NCBI GenBank assembly: GCA_023140595.1 | Contig: JAGLLI010000065.1 | Coordinates: forward strand, 1 to 6,379 | Length of the DNA: 6,379 nt | Reading direction: 5' to 3' | Origin: Candidatus Parcubacteria bacterium | Lineage (GTDB): Bacteria; Patescibacteriota; Patescibacteriia; Patescibacteriales; UBA12075 | In this document: positions 1 to 5,636 of the stretch, one piece after another | How positions within the stretch are numbered: position 1 is the stretch's first letter | Layout of the letters: the number at the start of each line of letters is the position of its first letter | Program-made: the position numbers and the translations under genes | The notes under the pieces: generated by a model | Told to the model about the DNA's origin: nothing | Databases searched by the model: none | What the model saw: the letters and a program-made list of their open reading frames with translations, nothing else

Positions 1-49
1 AAAAATTCCAGGATGACAAATAATGAAGGCTTAAAAAATTATCAGATTA

Positions 50-71
50 GCCCTGGCATTCATGCCTGGGC
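50..71. repeat. GC-rich imperfect palindrome (hairpin) downstream of ftsW
   Basis: A stem of GCCC, one mismatch, then GGCAT (read on the minus strand) pairs with ATGCC, mismatch, GGGC across a tiny GA centre. This stands out in an AT-rich background. A T6 run follows on the minus strand only about 15 bases later, too far for a standard intrinsic terminator. It lies among other repeat-like pieces, so an intergenic repeat or weak 3'-end hairpin of the ftsW transcript are both possible. Confidence 0.5.
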
Positions 72-107
72 GGCGAATAGACAATTTATGTGTAATTCAC
101 GTATTAA

Positions 108-145
108 AGATCTCTCCACTCCGCTGTCGTTCCGGTCGAGATGAC
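108..145 (-). repeat. Dispersed intergenic repeat-like unit
   Basis: On the minus strand this unit begins GTCATCTCGACCGG, continues through GACAGCGGAGTGGAG and ends AGATCT. From memory this pattern (GTCAT, a GA/CC-rich core with GCGGAGTGGAG, then AGATCT) matches a class of short intergenic repeats found in many copies in diverse bacterial genomes; no search was run. The G+C content is clearly higher than the flanks. The ends ATCTC and GAGAT are weakly complementary. A second ATGACAAA, matching the outer edge of this unit, occurs at 13-20, so a related copy may begin at the window edge. Confidence 0.5.
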
Positions 146-160
146 AAAAATGTGAAAAAA

Positions 161-188
161 TTCGTAATTCGTAATTGTTAATTTTTAA
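161..188. repeat. Degenerate 7-bp tandem array over the ftsW stop codon
   Basis: Four consecutive heptamers read on the plus strand as TTCGTAA (161-167), TTCGTAA (168-174), TTGTTAA (175-181) and TTTTTAA (182-188). The first two are identical and the rest drift. The array covers the stop codon of ftsW (178-180) and its last codons, so the final residues of the protein are repeat-derived. The period is not a multiple of three, so a gain or loss of a unit would alter the protein end. Confidence 0.55.
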
Positions 189-1329
189 TTGATTTTCTAG
201 TTTGTTTGCTAATATTCACTAATATCCCAATCGCGGCCAATGTTGCCAGTATAGAGGATCCGCCGTAAGAAATCAATGGCAATGGAACACCGGTCATGGG
301 CATAATATTAATAATTCCGCCGATGTTTATTGTTGCCTGAATCACAATCCAGCTGACAATGCCAATGGCTAAAATTCTTCCAAAATCATCAGGCGCTTTT
401 CTGGCAATTAAAAAACCGCGATAAAAAATAAAAGAAAAACCGGCTATTAATAAAACGCTAAAAATCATTCCGGTTTCTTCGGCAATAATTGCGAATATGG
501 AATCGCCGCTAACCTCCGGCAGGTACATATATTTTTGTCGGCTCGCGCCTAAACCGCGGCCTGTAATTCCGCCCGAGCCGACCGCAATCAAGGATTGATT
601 AACTTGATAGCAAACGCCTTTTTTGTCATAATTCGAATCAAGCAAGCATTTAAAACGATCATGCTGATAATCTTTAATCTGGACCATTAAAGCAAAAGCG
701 AGTAAACCAAAAACTCCGATTATAACAATATGCTTAATTTTTCCTCCGCCCACAAAATACACGATCAAAGATGTTATCGCGATAATTGAAAGCGTGCCGA
801 TATCCGGCTGTAAAATCATTAAAAAAGAAATCAAGCCAAGCACTACCACAAAAGGGCCGATGCTTTGCGCGATATCGCCTAGATTTTTCTTTCTGGTTTC
901 AAGCCAAGCCGCCAAATATAAAAGAAAAGACAATTTTACAAATTCCGCCGGCTGCAAAGAAAATCCAAAAACATTAATCCAACTCCTGGCCTTTCCATAA
1001 TGCGCGCTAAGTCCAGGGATAAACACTAACAACAGTAAAACAATTGATCCGACCAAAAACCAAAACGCGTACTTGCGCCATACATGATAATCTATGCGAG
1101 AGAAAAAGATAAAAGCAACAAGTCCAAAGCTCAAACCAACCAATTGATGTTTGAAATAATAATAAGCATCCCCGAATTTATCATAATAAGCAACAACCGC
1201 CGAGGCGCTGGACAAGCTAACCAAGCCAAACAAAAGAATCGCGCCCACAACAAATATAAGCGCGTTATCCGGCTCATGATAACCGACTTTTCGGCCTAAT
1301 ATTTTTTTTAATTTTTTCTTAAAGACCAT
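178..1329 (-). CDS. ftsW: FtsW, SEDS-family peptidoglycan glycosyltransferase (septal)
   Basis: SEDS polytopic membrane enzyme that polymerises lipid II into glycan strands with a partner class B PBP. The 383 residues are of normal length and rich in hydrophobic segments, consistent with about ten helices. Visible signatures are GKARSWI (112-118), LQPAEFVK (125-132), LQPDIGT (173-179), then GLGASRQKYMYLPE leading to D276 in PEVSGDSIFA, which corresponds to the essential SEDS aspartate, EETG (284-287), and MPMTGVPLPLISYGGSS (343-359). RodA is the main alternative; the close link to mraY, six bases upstream, favours FtsW. The start is ATG at 1329 with an AT-rich, SD-less leader overlapping the mraY end. 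Two cysteines (C228, C240) sit in the large extracytoplasmic loop. The TAA stop lies inside a 7-bp tandem repeat. No murG follows in the visible 177 bases. Confidence 0.93.
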   Translation of the reverse strand: MVFKKKLKKILGRKVGYHEPDNALIFVVGAILLFGLVSLSSASAVVAYYDKFGDAYYYFKHQLVGLSFGLVAFIFFSRIDYHVWRKYAFWFLVGSIVLLLLVFIPGLSAHYGKARSWINVFGFSLQPAEFVKLSFLLYLAAWLETRKKNLGDIAQSIGPFVVVLGLISFLMILQPDIGTLSIIAITSLIVYFVGGGKIKHIVIIGVFGLLAFALMVQIKDYQHDRFKCLLDSNYDKKGVCYQVNQSLIAVGSGGITGRGLGASRQKYMYLPEVSGDSIFAIIAEETGMIFSVLLIAGFSFIFYRGFLIARKAPDDFGRILAIGIVSWIVIQATINIGGIINIMPMTGVPLPLISYGGSSILATLAAIGILVNISKQTRKSIKN

Positions 1330-1335
1330 ATAATT

Positions 1336-2385
1336 CTACAACGTCTTATCCAACAAAAATATAATCAAGCCAATTACTGAAGAAACTCCGGACAAAAGCC
1401 AAAAGCGCATTACAATTTTCGGCTCTGCCCAGCCCTTGGCCTCAAGATGATGATGAATAGGCGCTGACAAAAAAACTTTTTTTCCGTTTCTAAATTTCTT
1501 GGATAAAATTTGAACAATCGTGGACAAAGCTTCTATCACAAAAACTAATCCCAAAAACGGCAGTATAAAAGCTGTGTTAGTATATAACGCGACCAAAGCC
1601 AATGTTACACCAAGAGATATTGAGCCGGTATCACCCATAATAAAACGCGCCGGATTAATATTAAACCAAAGAAAAGCAAGCAGAGCGCCGACAATCACTC
1701 CGCAAAAAGTAGCTAAGTCATATTTGCCTGTTGCAAAAGCAATAACAGAGTATGAGGCAAAAGCGCCTAAAAGCGTACCGCCGGCCAGTCCGTCCAATCC
1801 GTCGGTTTGATTTACGGAAAAGGCCGTTCCGATTACCACAAAAATAAAAAAAGGAATATACCACAAATTCAATTCAACAAAGCCGATAAAAGGAATATGA
1901 ATAACGCTCCAAACTAATTTAGAATAAAACCACCAAGCTCCAACAAGCGCTATAAAAGCGTATATTAATAATTTATGGCTGAATTTTATACCTCTCTTTT
2001 TATAGCCCATTTTCCTGACATCCAAATAATCATCAGCCAACCCGACAAGAGCTGACGCCACTAAACAGCCAAGCGGCAACAAGGTTTGCGCGCGCGATAA
2101 AAAATTCAACTGGCTAAATATTTCCCAAGGCAAAAATTTTGCCAAATAAAAAAAGACAAGGCTAAATATTAAAACCGTTCCCCATATCAGCACGCCCCCC
2201 ATTGTCGGCGTGCCTGATTTGTGGGCGTGCAATTTTGTAAAAAGCGGAGTAGATCCGTCATCCCTGATTTGTTTTCCTATTTTATATTTATACAAAAAAT
2301 GGGTTAGAAGCGGGGTCCAAAGAACCGTAAAAATAAAAGCTAACGCAGTAAAAAACAAAATCCTTATAACATAAAAATCTTCCAT
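1336..2385 (-). CDS. mraY: MraY, phospho-MurNAc-pentapeptide translocase
   Basis: Integral membrane enzyme that transfers phospho-MurNAc-pentapeptide from UDP to undecaprenyl phosphate, giving lipid I, the first membrane step of peptidoglycan synthesis. At 349 residues it is of usual length. Motifs appear in order: GTPTMGG (58-64), ADDYLD with the Mg-binding/catalytic pair D118-D119, NQTDGLDGL (192-200), NPARFIMGDTGS with D252, and the MraY-specific APIHHHLEAKGW with HHH at 311-313. This last motif separates it from WecA-type relatives. The pattern NLTDGLDG usually seen in the family reads NQTDGLDG here (Q193). It starts at ATG 2385, ten bases after the stop of the unknown membrane gene, and ends with TAG six bases before ftsW, indicating translation from one mRNA. 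No murD intervenes, unlike the classic mraY-murD-ftsW order. Confidence 0.97.
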   Translation of the reverse strand: MEDFYVIRILFFTALAFIFTVLWTPLLTHFLYKYKIGKQIRDDGSTPLFTKLHAHKSGTPTMGGVLIWGTVLIFSLVFFYLAKFLPWEIFSQLNFLSRAQTLLPLGCLVASALVGLADDYLDVRKMGYKKRGIKFSHKLLIYAFIALVGAWWFYSKLVWSVIHIPFIGFVELNLWYIPFFIFVVIGTAFSVNQTDGLDGLAGGTLLGAFASYSVIAFATGKYDLATFCGVIVGALLAFLWFNINPARFIMGDTGSISLGVTLALVALYTNTAFILPFLGLVFVIEALSTIVQILSKKFRNGKKVFLSAPIHHHLEAKGWAEPKIVMRFWLLSGVSSVIGLIIFLLDKTL

Positions 2386-2395
2386 AAAAAATATT

Positions 2396-2806
2396 TTATC
2401 TAAAATTTATTAAATATACTGATGAAATCGCGGCAAGTAAAACAATATTAGAAAGCAAAGCCGCAATCAGCAATATATGGGAAAGAAGGACAAAATCCTT
2501 ATTTTGGCTTAAAATTATAACAATTATAAAATTAAATAAAATAATTATCAATCCTAAAATAGGAATTATAAATATTTGCCTGGCATCCCCGTAAAAATCT
2601 ATGCCAAAATCAACCGTATAGTGCAGGGCAATCTGTTCGGTGCCGGTTGCCATAATATGCTGGGCAAAAATCCAAATTAAAATATTAATCAAAACTAAAA
2701 AAACCGAATAAACCTTAACATAAAAAAAAGCAAAAATGCCGGAAAGCGAGTTTGATAAATTTTTTTGAAAAATATAAAAAATATTAAATAATTTCAGGCT
2801 ATTCAT
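2396..2806 (-). CDS. Unrecognised three-helix membrane protein upstream of mraY
   Basis: The protein has 136 residues and I do not recognise it with certainty. A polar, aromatic N-terminus (1-30) precedes about three hydrophobic helices (roughly 31-51, 78-100, 108-132). Between the first two lies a short loop carrying the distinctive motif LHYTVDFGIDFYGD (61-74), followed directly by a helix beginning IFIIPILGL. The layout of a His, a Gly/Asp pair and a following P-containing helix is loosely like DUF1648-type membrane proteins, and I recall similar short proteins in Patescibacteria. Both are inference. The 10-base gap to mraY suggests co-expression and possibly a role in cell-wall synthesis or its membrane. 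A single intact reading frame with strong membrane character supports it as a real gene. Start ATG 2806 has no Shine-Dalgarno. Confidence 0.8.
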   Translation of the reverse strand: MNSLKLFNIFYIFQKNLSNSLSGIFAFFYVKVYSVFLVLINILIWIFAQHIMATGTEQIALHYTVDFGIDFYGDARQIFIIPILGLIIILFNFIIVIILSQNKDFVLLSHILLIAALLSNIVLLAAISSVYLINFR

Positions 2807-2845
2807 TGTTTAAAAATATATGATTTAATATTTTTATATTAACAT

Positions 2846-2874
2846 ATTATTGATAAAATTTAAAGCGAAGTCAG
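2846..2874 (-). promoter_or_regulatory. Possible promoter for the membrane protein-mraY-ftsW block
   Basis: On the minus strand CTGACT (2874-2869) and AATAAT (2851-2846) are separated by 17 bases. The -35 matches the sigma70 consensus at 4 of 6 positions and the -10 at 5 of 6. A start near 2839 would leave a leader of about 33 bases. The surrounding sequence is almost pure A/T, so such matches arise easily. The 70-base gap here is the largest between genes in the 178-5458 run, which makes an internal promoter reasonable. This is a weak call. Confidence 0.3.
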
Positions 2875-2876
2875 TT

Positions 2877-3218
2877 TTATTTCGCGCCGAATAATTTATG
2901 TAAAATATAGCTAATTAGCGACAAAACAAAGCTGAAAATAAGAGCCGTTAAAAAACCTTCCACATAGAAACCCTTTACAATAGAAGAAACCAGCAAAATC
3001 ATTCCGGCGTTGATAATAAAAGTAAAAAGCCCTAATGTTAAAATATTTATCGGCAAAGTTAAAATCACCAAAAGCGGCTTTATTGTTATATTGATTAAAC
3101 CCAAAATTAAAGCCACCCAAAGAGCGGACCAAATAGAAACTACTGTTACGCCTGAAATCAAATAAGCGCTAAGAATAATTGCAAAAGAAGTTATTAATAA
3201 TTTTAAAATAATTTTCAT
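2877..3218 (-). CDS. YvlD/phage holin family 4 superfamily membrane protein
   Basis: Small integral membrane protein of 113 residues with four hydrophobic segments (about 4-24, 30-45, 50-80, 88-107). The hallmark N-x-x-I-K-P-L-L (43-50) followed by LTLPINILTLGLF (53-65) and FIINA identifies the COG1950/YvlD family, also named the mycobacterial phage holin superfamily 4-2. The family name is historical: chromosomal members are common and their biochemical role is not settled, so lysis should not be assumed. It lies 21 bases after the cyclophilin stop, consistent with the same transcript, and 70 bases before the next gene. No lysin, antitoxin or phage gene accompanies it. Start ATG 3218 has an AT-rich leader without a Shine-Dalgarno. 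Confidence 0.88.
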   Translation of the reverse strand: MKIILKLLITSFAIILSAYLISGVTVVSIWSALWVALILGLINITIKPLLVILTLPINILTLGLFTFIINAGMILLVSSIVKGFYVEGFLTALIFSFVLSLISYILHKLFGAK

Positions 3219-3239
3219 AAATTTTAAGCTAATTTTTGC

Positions 3240-3977
3240 TTATTTTTTTAATAATTCAATACTTTCAACTATAATATCCTCAAGCGGACAATCTCTTGCA
3301 TCGGTTTTAATGGCTTCAATTTTTTCAACTACATCCATTCCCTCTGTAATTTCTCCAAAATTCGTATGTTTGCCGTCAAGCCAAGGGGTGTCCACTGCTG
3401 TAACAATAAAAAATTGCGAACCATTTGTATTCGGTCCGGAGTTTGCCATTGCCAAAGAACCGCGAATTAATTTTTCATTGTTAAATTCATCCGCAAACTT
3501 ATATCCTGGATCGCCGGTTCCCCAAAGATTCTTTTTTGCTAAATCTTTTGAATTAGGATCACCGCCCTGAATCATAAAATCATTAATTACGCGGTGAAAG
3601 CGAGTGTTGTCATAAAAACCGTCTTTGGCTAAATTTAAAAAATTATTTACAGTCAAAGGCGAGACTTCGCTGTAAAATTTAACCTTAATATCGCCTAAAT
3701 TTGTTTTAATAATTGCTGAGCCGTATTCTTGGGCTAAGTCGTTTAATGTTGAGTTGTTTTCTGTCATTTGATTATTATTAGTTTTATTAATTTCTTTGTT
3801 TTGTTTTTGTTGAGACTCTTTGTTTTTTAAATCGCTAATTTTTGCCACCACATCGCTGTCATTATAATTTTCCATTGTCTTATCTGCATTTTTTTCGTTA
3901 ATGCTTAAGTTGTCATTACTAACGCCACATGCGCTAAGCAGTATTAAAATAGCTAAAAATAAAAATGTTTTTTTCAT
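3240..3977 (-). CDS. Lipoprotein cyclophilin-type peptidyl-prolyl isomerase
   Basis: Catalyses cis-trans isomerisation of Xaa-Pro bonds, here probably outside the cytoplasmic membrane. Residues 1-17 form a lipoprotein signal peptide: two lysines, a hydrophobic core and the lipobox LSAC, with C17 as the lipidated residue. A polar Asn/Lys/Gln-rich low-complexity linker (about 18-80) tethers the cyclophilin domain (about 86-245). The active-site set is intact by comparison with human CypA: FHR with R129, FMIQGGD with F134, M135 and Q137, MANSGPNTNGSQFF ending in F190, then WLDGKH with W199, L200 and H204. It is therefore predicted to be active. It starts at ATG 3977, 23 bases after the CCA gene stop. 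An in-frame ATG at codon 71, between linker and domain, could in principle give a cytoplasmic form. No Shine-Dalgarno is visible. Confidence 0.94.
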   Translation of the reverse strand: MKKTFLFLAILILLSACGVSNDNLSINEKNADKTMENYNDSDVVAKISDLKNKESQQKQNKEINKTNNNQMTENNSTLNDLAQEYGSAIIKTNLGDIKVKFYSEVSPLTVNNFLNLAKDGFYDNTRFHRVINDFMIQGGDPNSKDLAKKNLWGTGDPGYKFADEFNNEKLIRGSLAMANSGPNTNGSQFFIVTAVDTPWLDGKHTNFGEITEGMDVVEKIEAIKTDARDCPLEDIIVESIELLKK

Positions 3978-4000
3978 AGATTTTTGTTTATTATTTAATA

Positions 4001-5458
4001 TTATTTAACATAATACCCTTTTTTCATTTTTTTGTCATCTTGATTTCTTTTGATTTTAATTTTTTCCCTGGCTTTTTCGCGAAGTTCTTCCAAATTGTCA
4101 TTTTTAAGCTCTTTGGCTCTCGAAAATAAATATTTCAAATTATTCAATTTTGGATCTTCAATTACTTCGGAAAGCAAAACATCCAACAATGCGCCCATTT
4201 TCGGACCAGGGGCGACCCCCATTTTCTTTATTAGATAATCGCCATCTATTTTCAAGCATTTAACTGAAACCGGATCATTTTGCACCCGTTCAAACATATA
4301 TTCCAAATGCCTTAATTTGTAAGGCTTTGCCTTTGGCGTTCCCGAACCCAAGCGATCGGCAATGCGCATATCAATCAAATCTTTTAAATTTTCCTTGCCA
4401 ACTTTTTTAATTAAACGTCTAACAGAACTCGCGGTTACTTCATCGGTATTATAATAAAACATGTGATTGCGAACCAAAATTGCGATTTTTTCAGTATCAG
4501 CAGCGGAAAATTTTAGACGCTTCATAATCTTGCGCGTCATACGCTCTCCGGCGTATTCATGGTTATAAAAAGTTGTCGCGCCATTTTTAAAAACTCTCGT
4601 CTTTGGCTTGCCAATGTCATGAAGCAAAGCGGCGAAACGCACGCGCCAATCTTTATTTGGACAAAATTTTAAAGACAAAACGCTATGCTTAAAAACCGTA
4701 TAAATATGATGGTGGTTCTGTTTCATATTTTCTCCTTGCAAGAGCTCGGGGATAATATATTGCAATAATTTTAATTTATAAAGCGCCATAATCCCATCAT
4801 AAAAATTATCAGAAGATAATATTTTAATAAGTTCATCTTTGATTCTTTCTTTTGCAACAAATTTTATACTGCCCGCCATTTTAATAATTCCTCTTTCGGT
4901 TTTCGGCTCCATTGTAAAATTCAGTTGGCTGACAAATCTTACTGCGCGCATCATGCGCAAAGCATCTTCCTTGAACCTGTCAACCGGCTCCCCTATCGCT
5001 CTGATTATTTTTTTCTTAATATCTTTTTCACCGCCGAATAAATCAACGAGTTTGCTGCTTTTACCGTCCCAAGCCAAAGCATTAACCGTAAAATCGCGCC
5101 GCGCTAAATCATTTTCCAATTTTTTTTCAAACACTATTTCATCCGGATGACGGCTGTCTGAATAACCGCGCTCGCTTCTATAAGTTGTAATTTCCACCAC
5201 ATTTTCCGTTTTGTTATCTTTATTTTTTATTGGAACTAAAACCGTGCCGAATTTATTTTCATATTTGCTTTCAGGAAAAATTTTTAAAATCTCCTCAGGT
5301 TTCGCGTTTGTGGTAATATCCCAATCTTTAGGCTCAAGAATTTCGCGCTTAATTTCAGCAAGCAAAAGATCCCGCACGCATCCGCCCACGGCATAAGCCT
5401 CAAATCCGCTGTCAGTAATTTTTTCTAAAATATTTTTTATAAACTCTGGTAATTTCAT
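4001..5458 (-). CDS. cca: CCA tRNA nucleotidyltransferase / poly(A) polymerase family with HD domain
   Basis: Class II nucleotidyltransferase predicted to add or repair the 3'-CCA of tRNAs; poly(A) polymerase activity is the main alternative and sequence alone does not decide. From ATG 5458 the protein has 485 residues. The head domain shows GGCVRD (25-30), DWD with metal ligands D45 and D47, RRDFTVNA (120-127) and the nucleotide-selecting EDxxR (E164, D165, R168) in FKEDALRMMRAVRF. An HD phosphohydrolase domain follows with H258, HD at 280-281, H300 and H332. The C-terminus has an RNA-binding-like part, IDGDYLIKKMGVAPGPKMG, and a lysine-rich tail. A longer reading to TTG 5485 adds nine codons, but they lie inside the promoter-proximal hairpin, and the ATG directly precedes the family's usual N-terminus. 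A strong promoter lies just upstream, so the gene likely heads the transcript. Confidence 0.9.
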   Translation of the reverse strand: MKLPEFIKNILEKITDSGFEAYAVGGCVRDLLLAEIKREILEPKDWDITTNAKPEEILKIFPESKYENKFGTVLVPIKNKDNKTENVVEITTYRSERGYSDSRHPDEIVFEKKLENDLARRDFTVNALAWDGKSSKLVDLFGGEKDIKKKIIRAIGEPVDRFKEDALRMMRAVRFVSQLNFTMEPKTERGIIKMAGSIKFVAKERIKDELIKILSSDNFYDGIMALYKLKLLQYIIPELLQGENMKQNHHHIYTVFKHSVLSLKFCPNKDWRVRFAALLHDIGKPKTRVFKNGATTFYNHEYAGERMTRKIMKRLKFSAADTEKIAILVRNHMFYYNTDEVTASSVRRLIKKVGKENLKDLIDMRIADRLGSGTPKAKPYKLRHLEYMFERVQNDPVSVKCLKIDGDYLIKKMGVAPGPKMGALLDVLLSEVIEDPKLNNLKYLFSRAKELKNDNLEELREKAREKIKIKRNQDDKKMKKGYYVK

Positions 5459-5476
5459 AAAATAATCAATAAAACA

Positions 5477-5502
5477 AACAGCCAATTTTACTGTTGGCTG
5501 TT
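5477..5502 (-). promoter_or_regulatory. 5'-terminal stem-loop in the cca leader
   Basis: Perfect 9-bp stem AACAGCCAA / TTGGCTGTT with an 8-base loop. Read on the minus strand the predicted transcription start (about 5501) falls at its outer edge, so the mRNA would begin with this hairpin. It is followed by TGTTTTATTGATTATTTT and the ATG at 5458, 18 bases from the stem. Possible roles are protection of the 5' end or translation control. The T-rich tail also resembles a weak intrinsic terminator or attenuator, though it is interrupted by other bases. Confidence 0.65.
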
Positions 5503-5507
5503 CTTAA

Positions 5508-5536
5508 AGTATATAATATATTAATTTATTAGTCAA
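5508..5536 (-). promoter_or_regulatory. Sigma70-type promoter for cca
   Basis: On the minus strand TTGACT (5536-5531) and TATACT (5513-5508) are separated by exactly 17 bases. Each matches the sigma70 consensus at 5 of 6 positions. The expected start is about 5501, giving a leader of about 43 bases before ATG 5458. A 19-bp interrupted inverted repeat (GTCAA at 5532-5536 and TTGAC at 5546-5550) covers the -35 and could be an operator. This is the best promoter match in the window. Confidence 0.7.
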
Positions 5537-5636
5537 AATCAAAAATTGACATCTGACAAGGACCGTCTCTGCTCTTAAAAAATCCAATAAACACACGCAA
5601 AATTTTTATATTTACCAATTTTTTAAAATAATTCAT
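5529..5636 (-). CDS. Marginal 35-residue small ORF ending in the cca promoter
   Basis: An open frame from ATG 5636 to TAA 5529 encodes a 35-residue peptide, basic and aromatic at the start (MNYFKKLVNIKILRVFIGFF) and ending SRDGPCQMSIFDFD. There is no recognisable family, no Shine-Dalgarno and an in-frame TAG two codons upstream of the ATG. The stop codon overlaps the -35 hexamer of the cca promoter. SD-less starts are the rule in this window, so that absence does not exclude it. An open frame of this length is expected by chance in such a stretch. It is listed as a possible leader or small protein only. Confidence 0.2.
   Translation of the reverse strand: MNYFKKLVNIKILRVFIGFFKSRDGPCQMSIFDFD

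Noticed and set aside
1520..1810. Plus-strand ORF of 96 codons
   Set aside because: It lies antisense inside mraY, whose conserved motifs explain the sequence. The same holds for plus-strand frames at 786-1000, 1084-1299, 3310-3570, 4050-4238, 4839-5150 and 5211-5396 inside their host genes.
2825..2842. Perfect AT-only palindrome TTAATATTTTTATATTAA as a terminator
   Set aside because: The 7-bp stem contains no G or C, and only a short T run follows about ten bases on. In DNA this AT-rich it is weak evidence.
2911..3132. Second minus-strand frame of 73 codons
   Set aside because: It is an alternative frame within the YvlD-like gene, and only the other frame gives the NxxIKPLL/LTLPINILTLGLF family signature.
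2877..3218. Phage lysis cassette (holin)
   Set aside because: The family name suggests a holin, but members are widespread chromosomal membrane proteins and there is no endolysin or other phage gene nearby.
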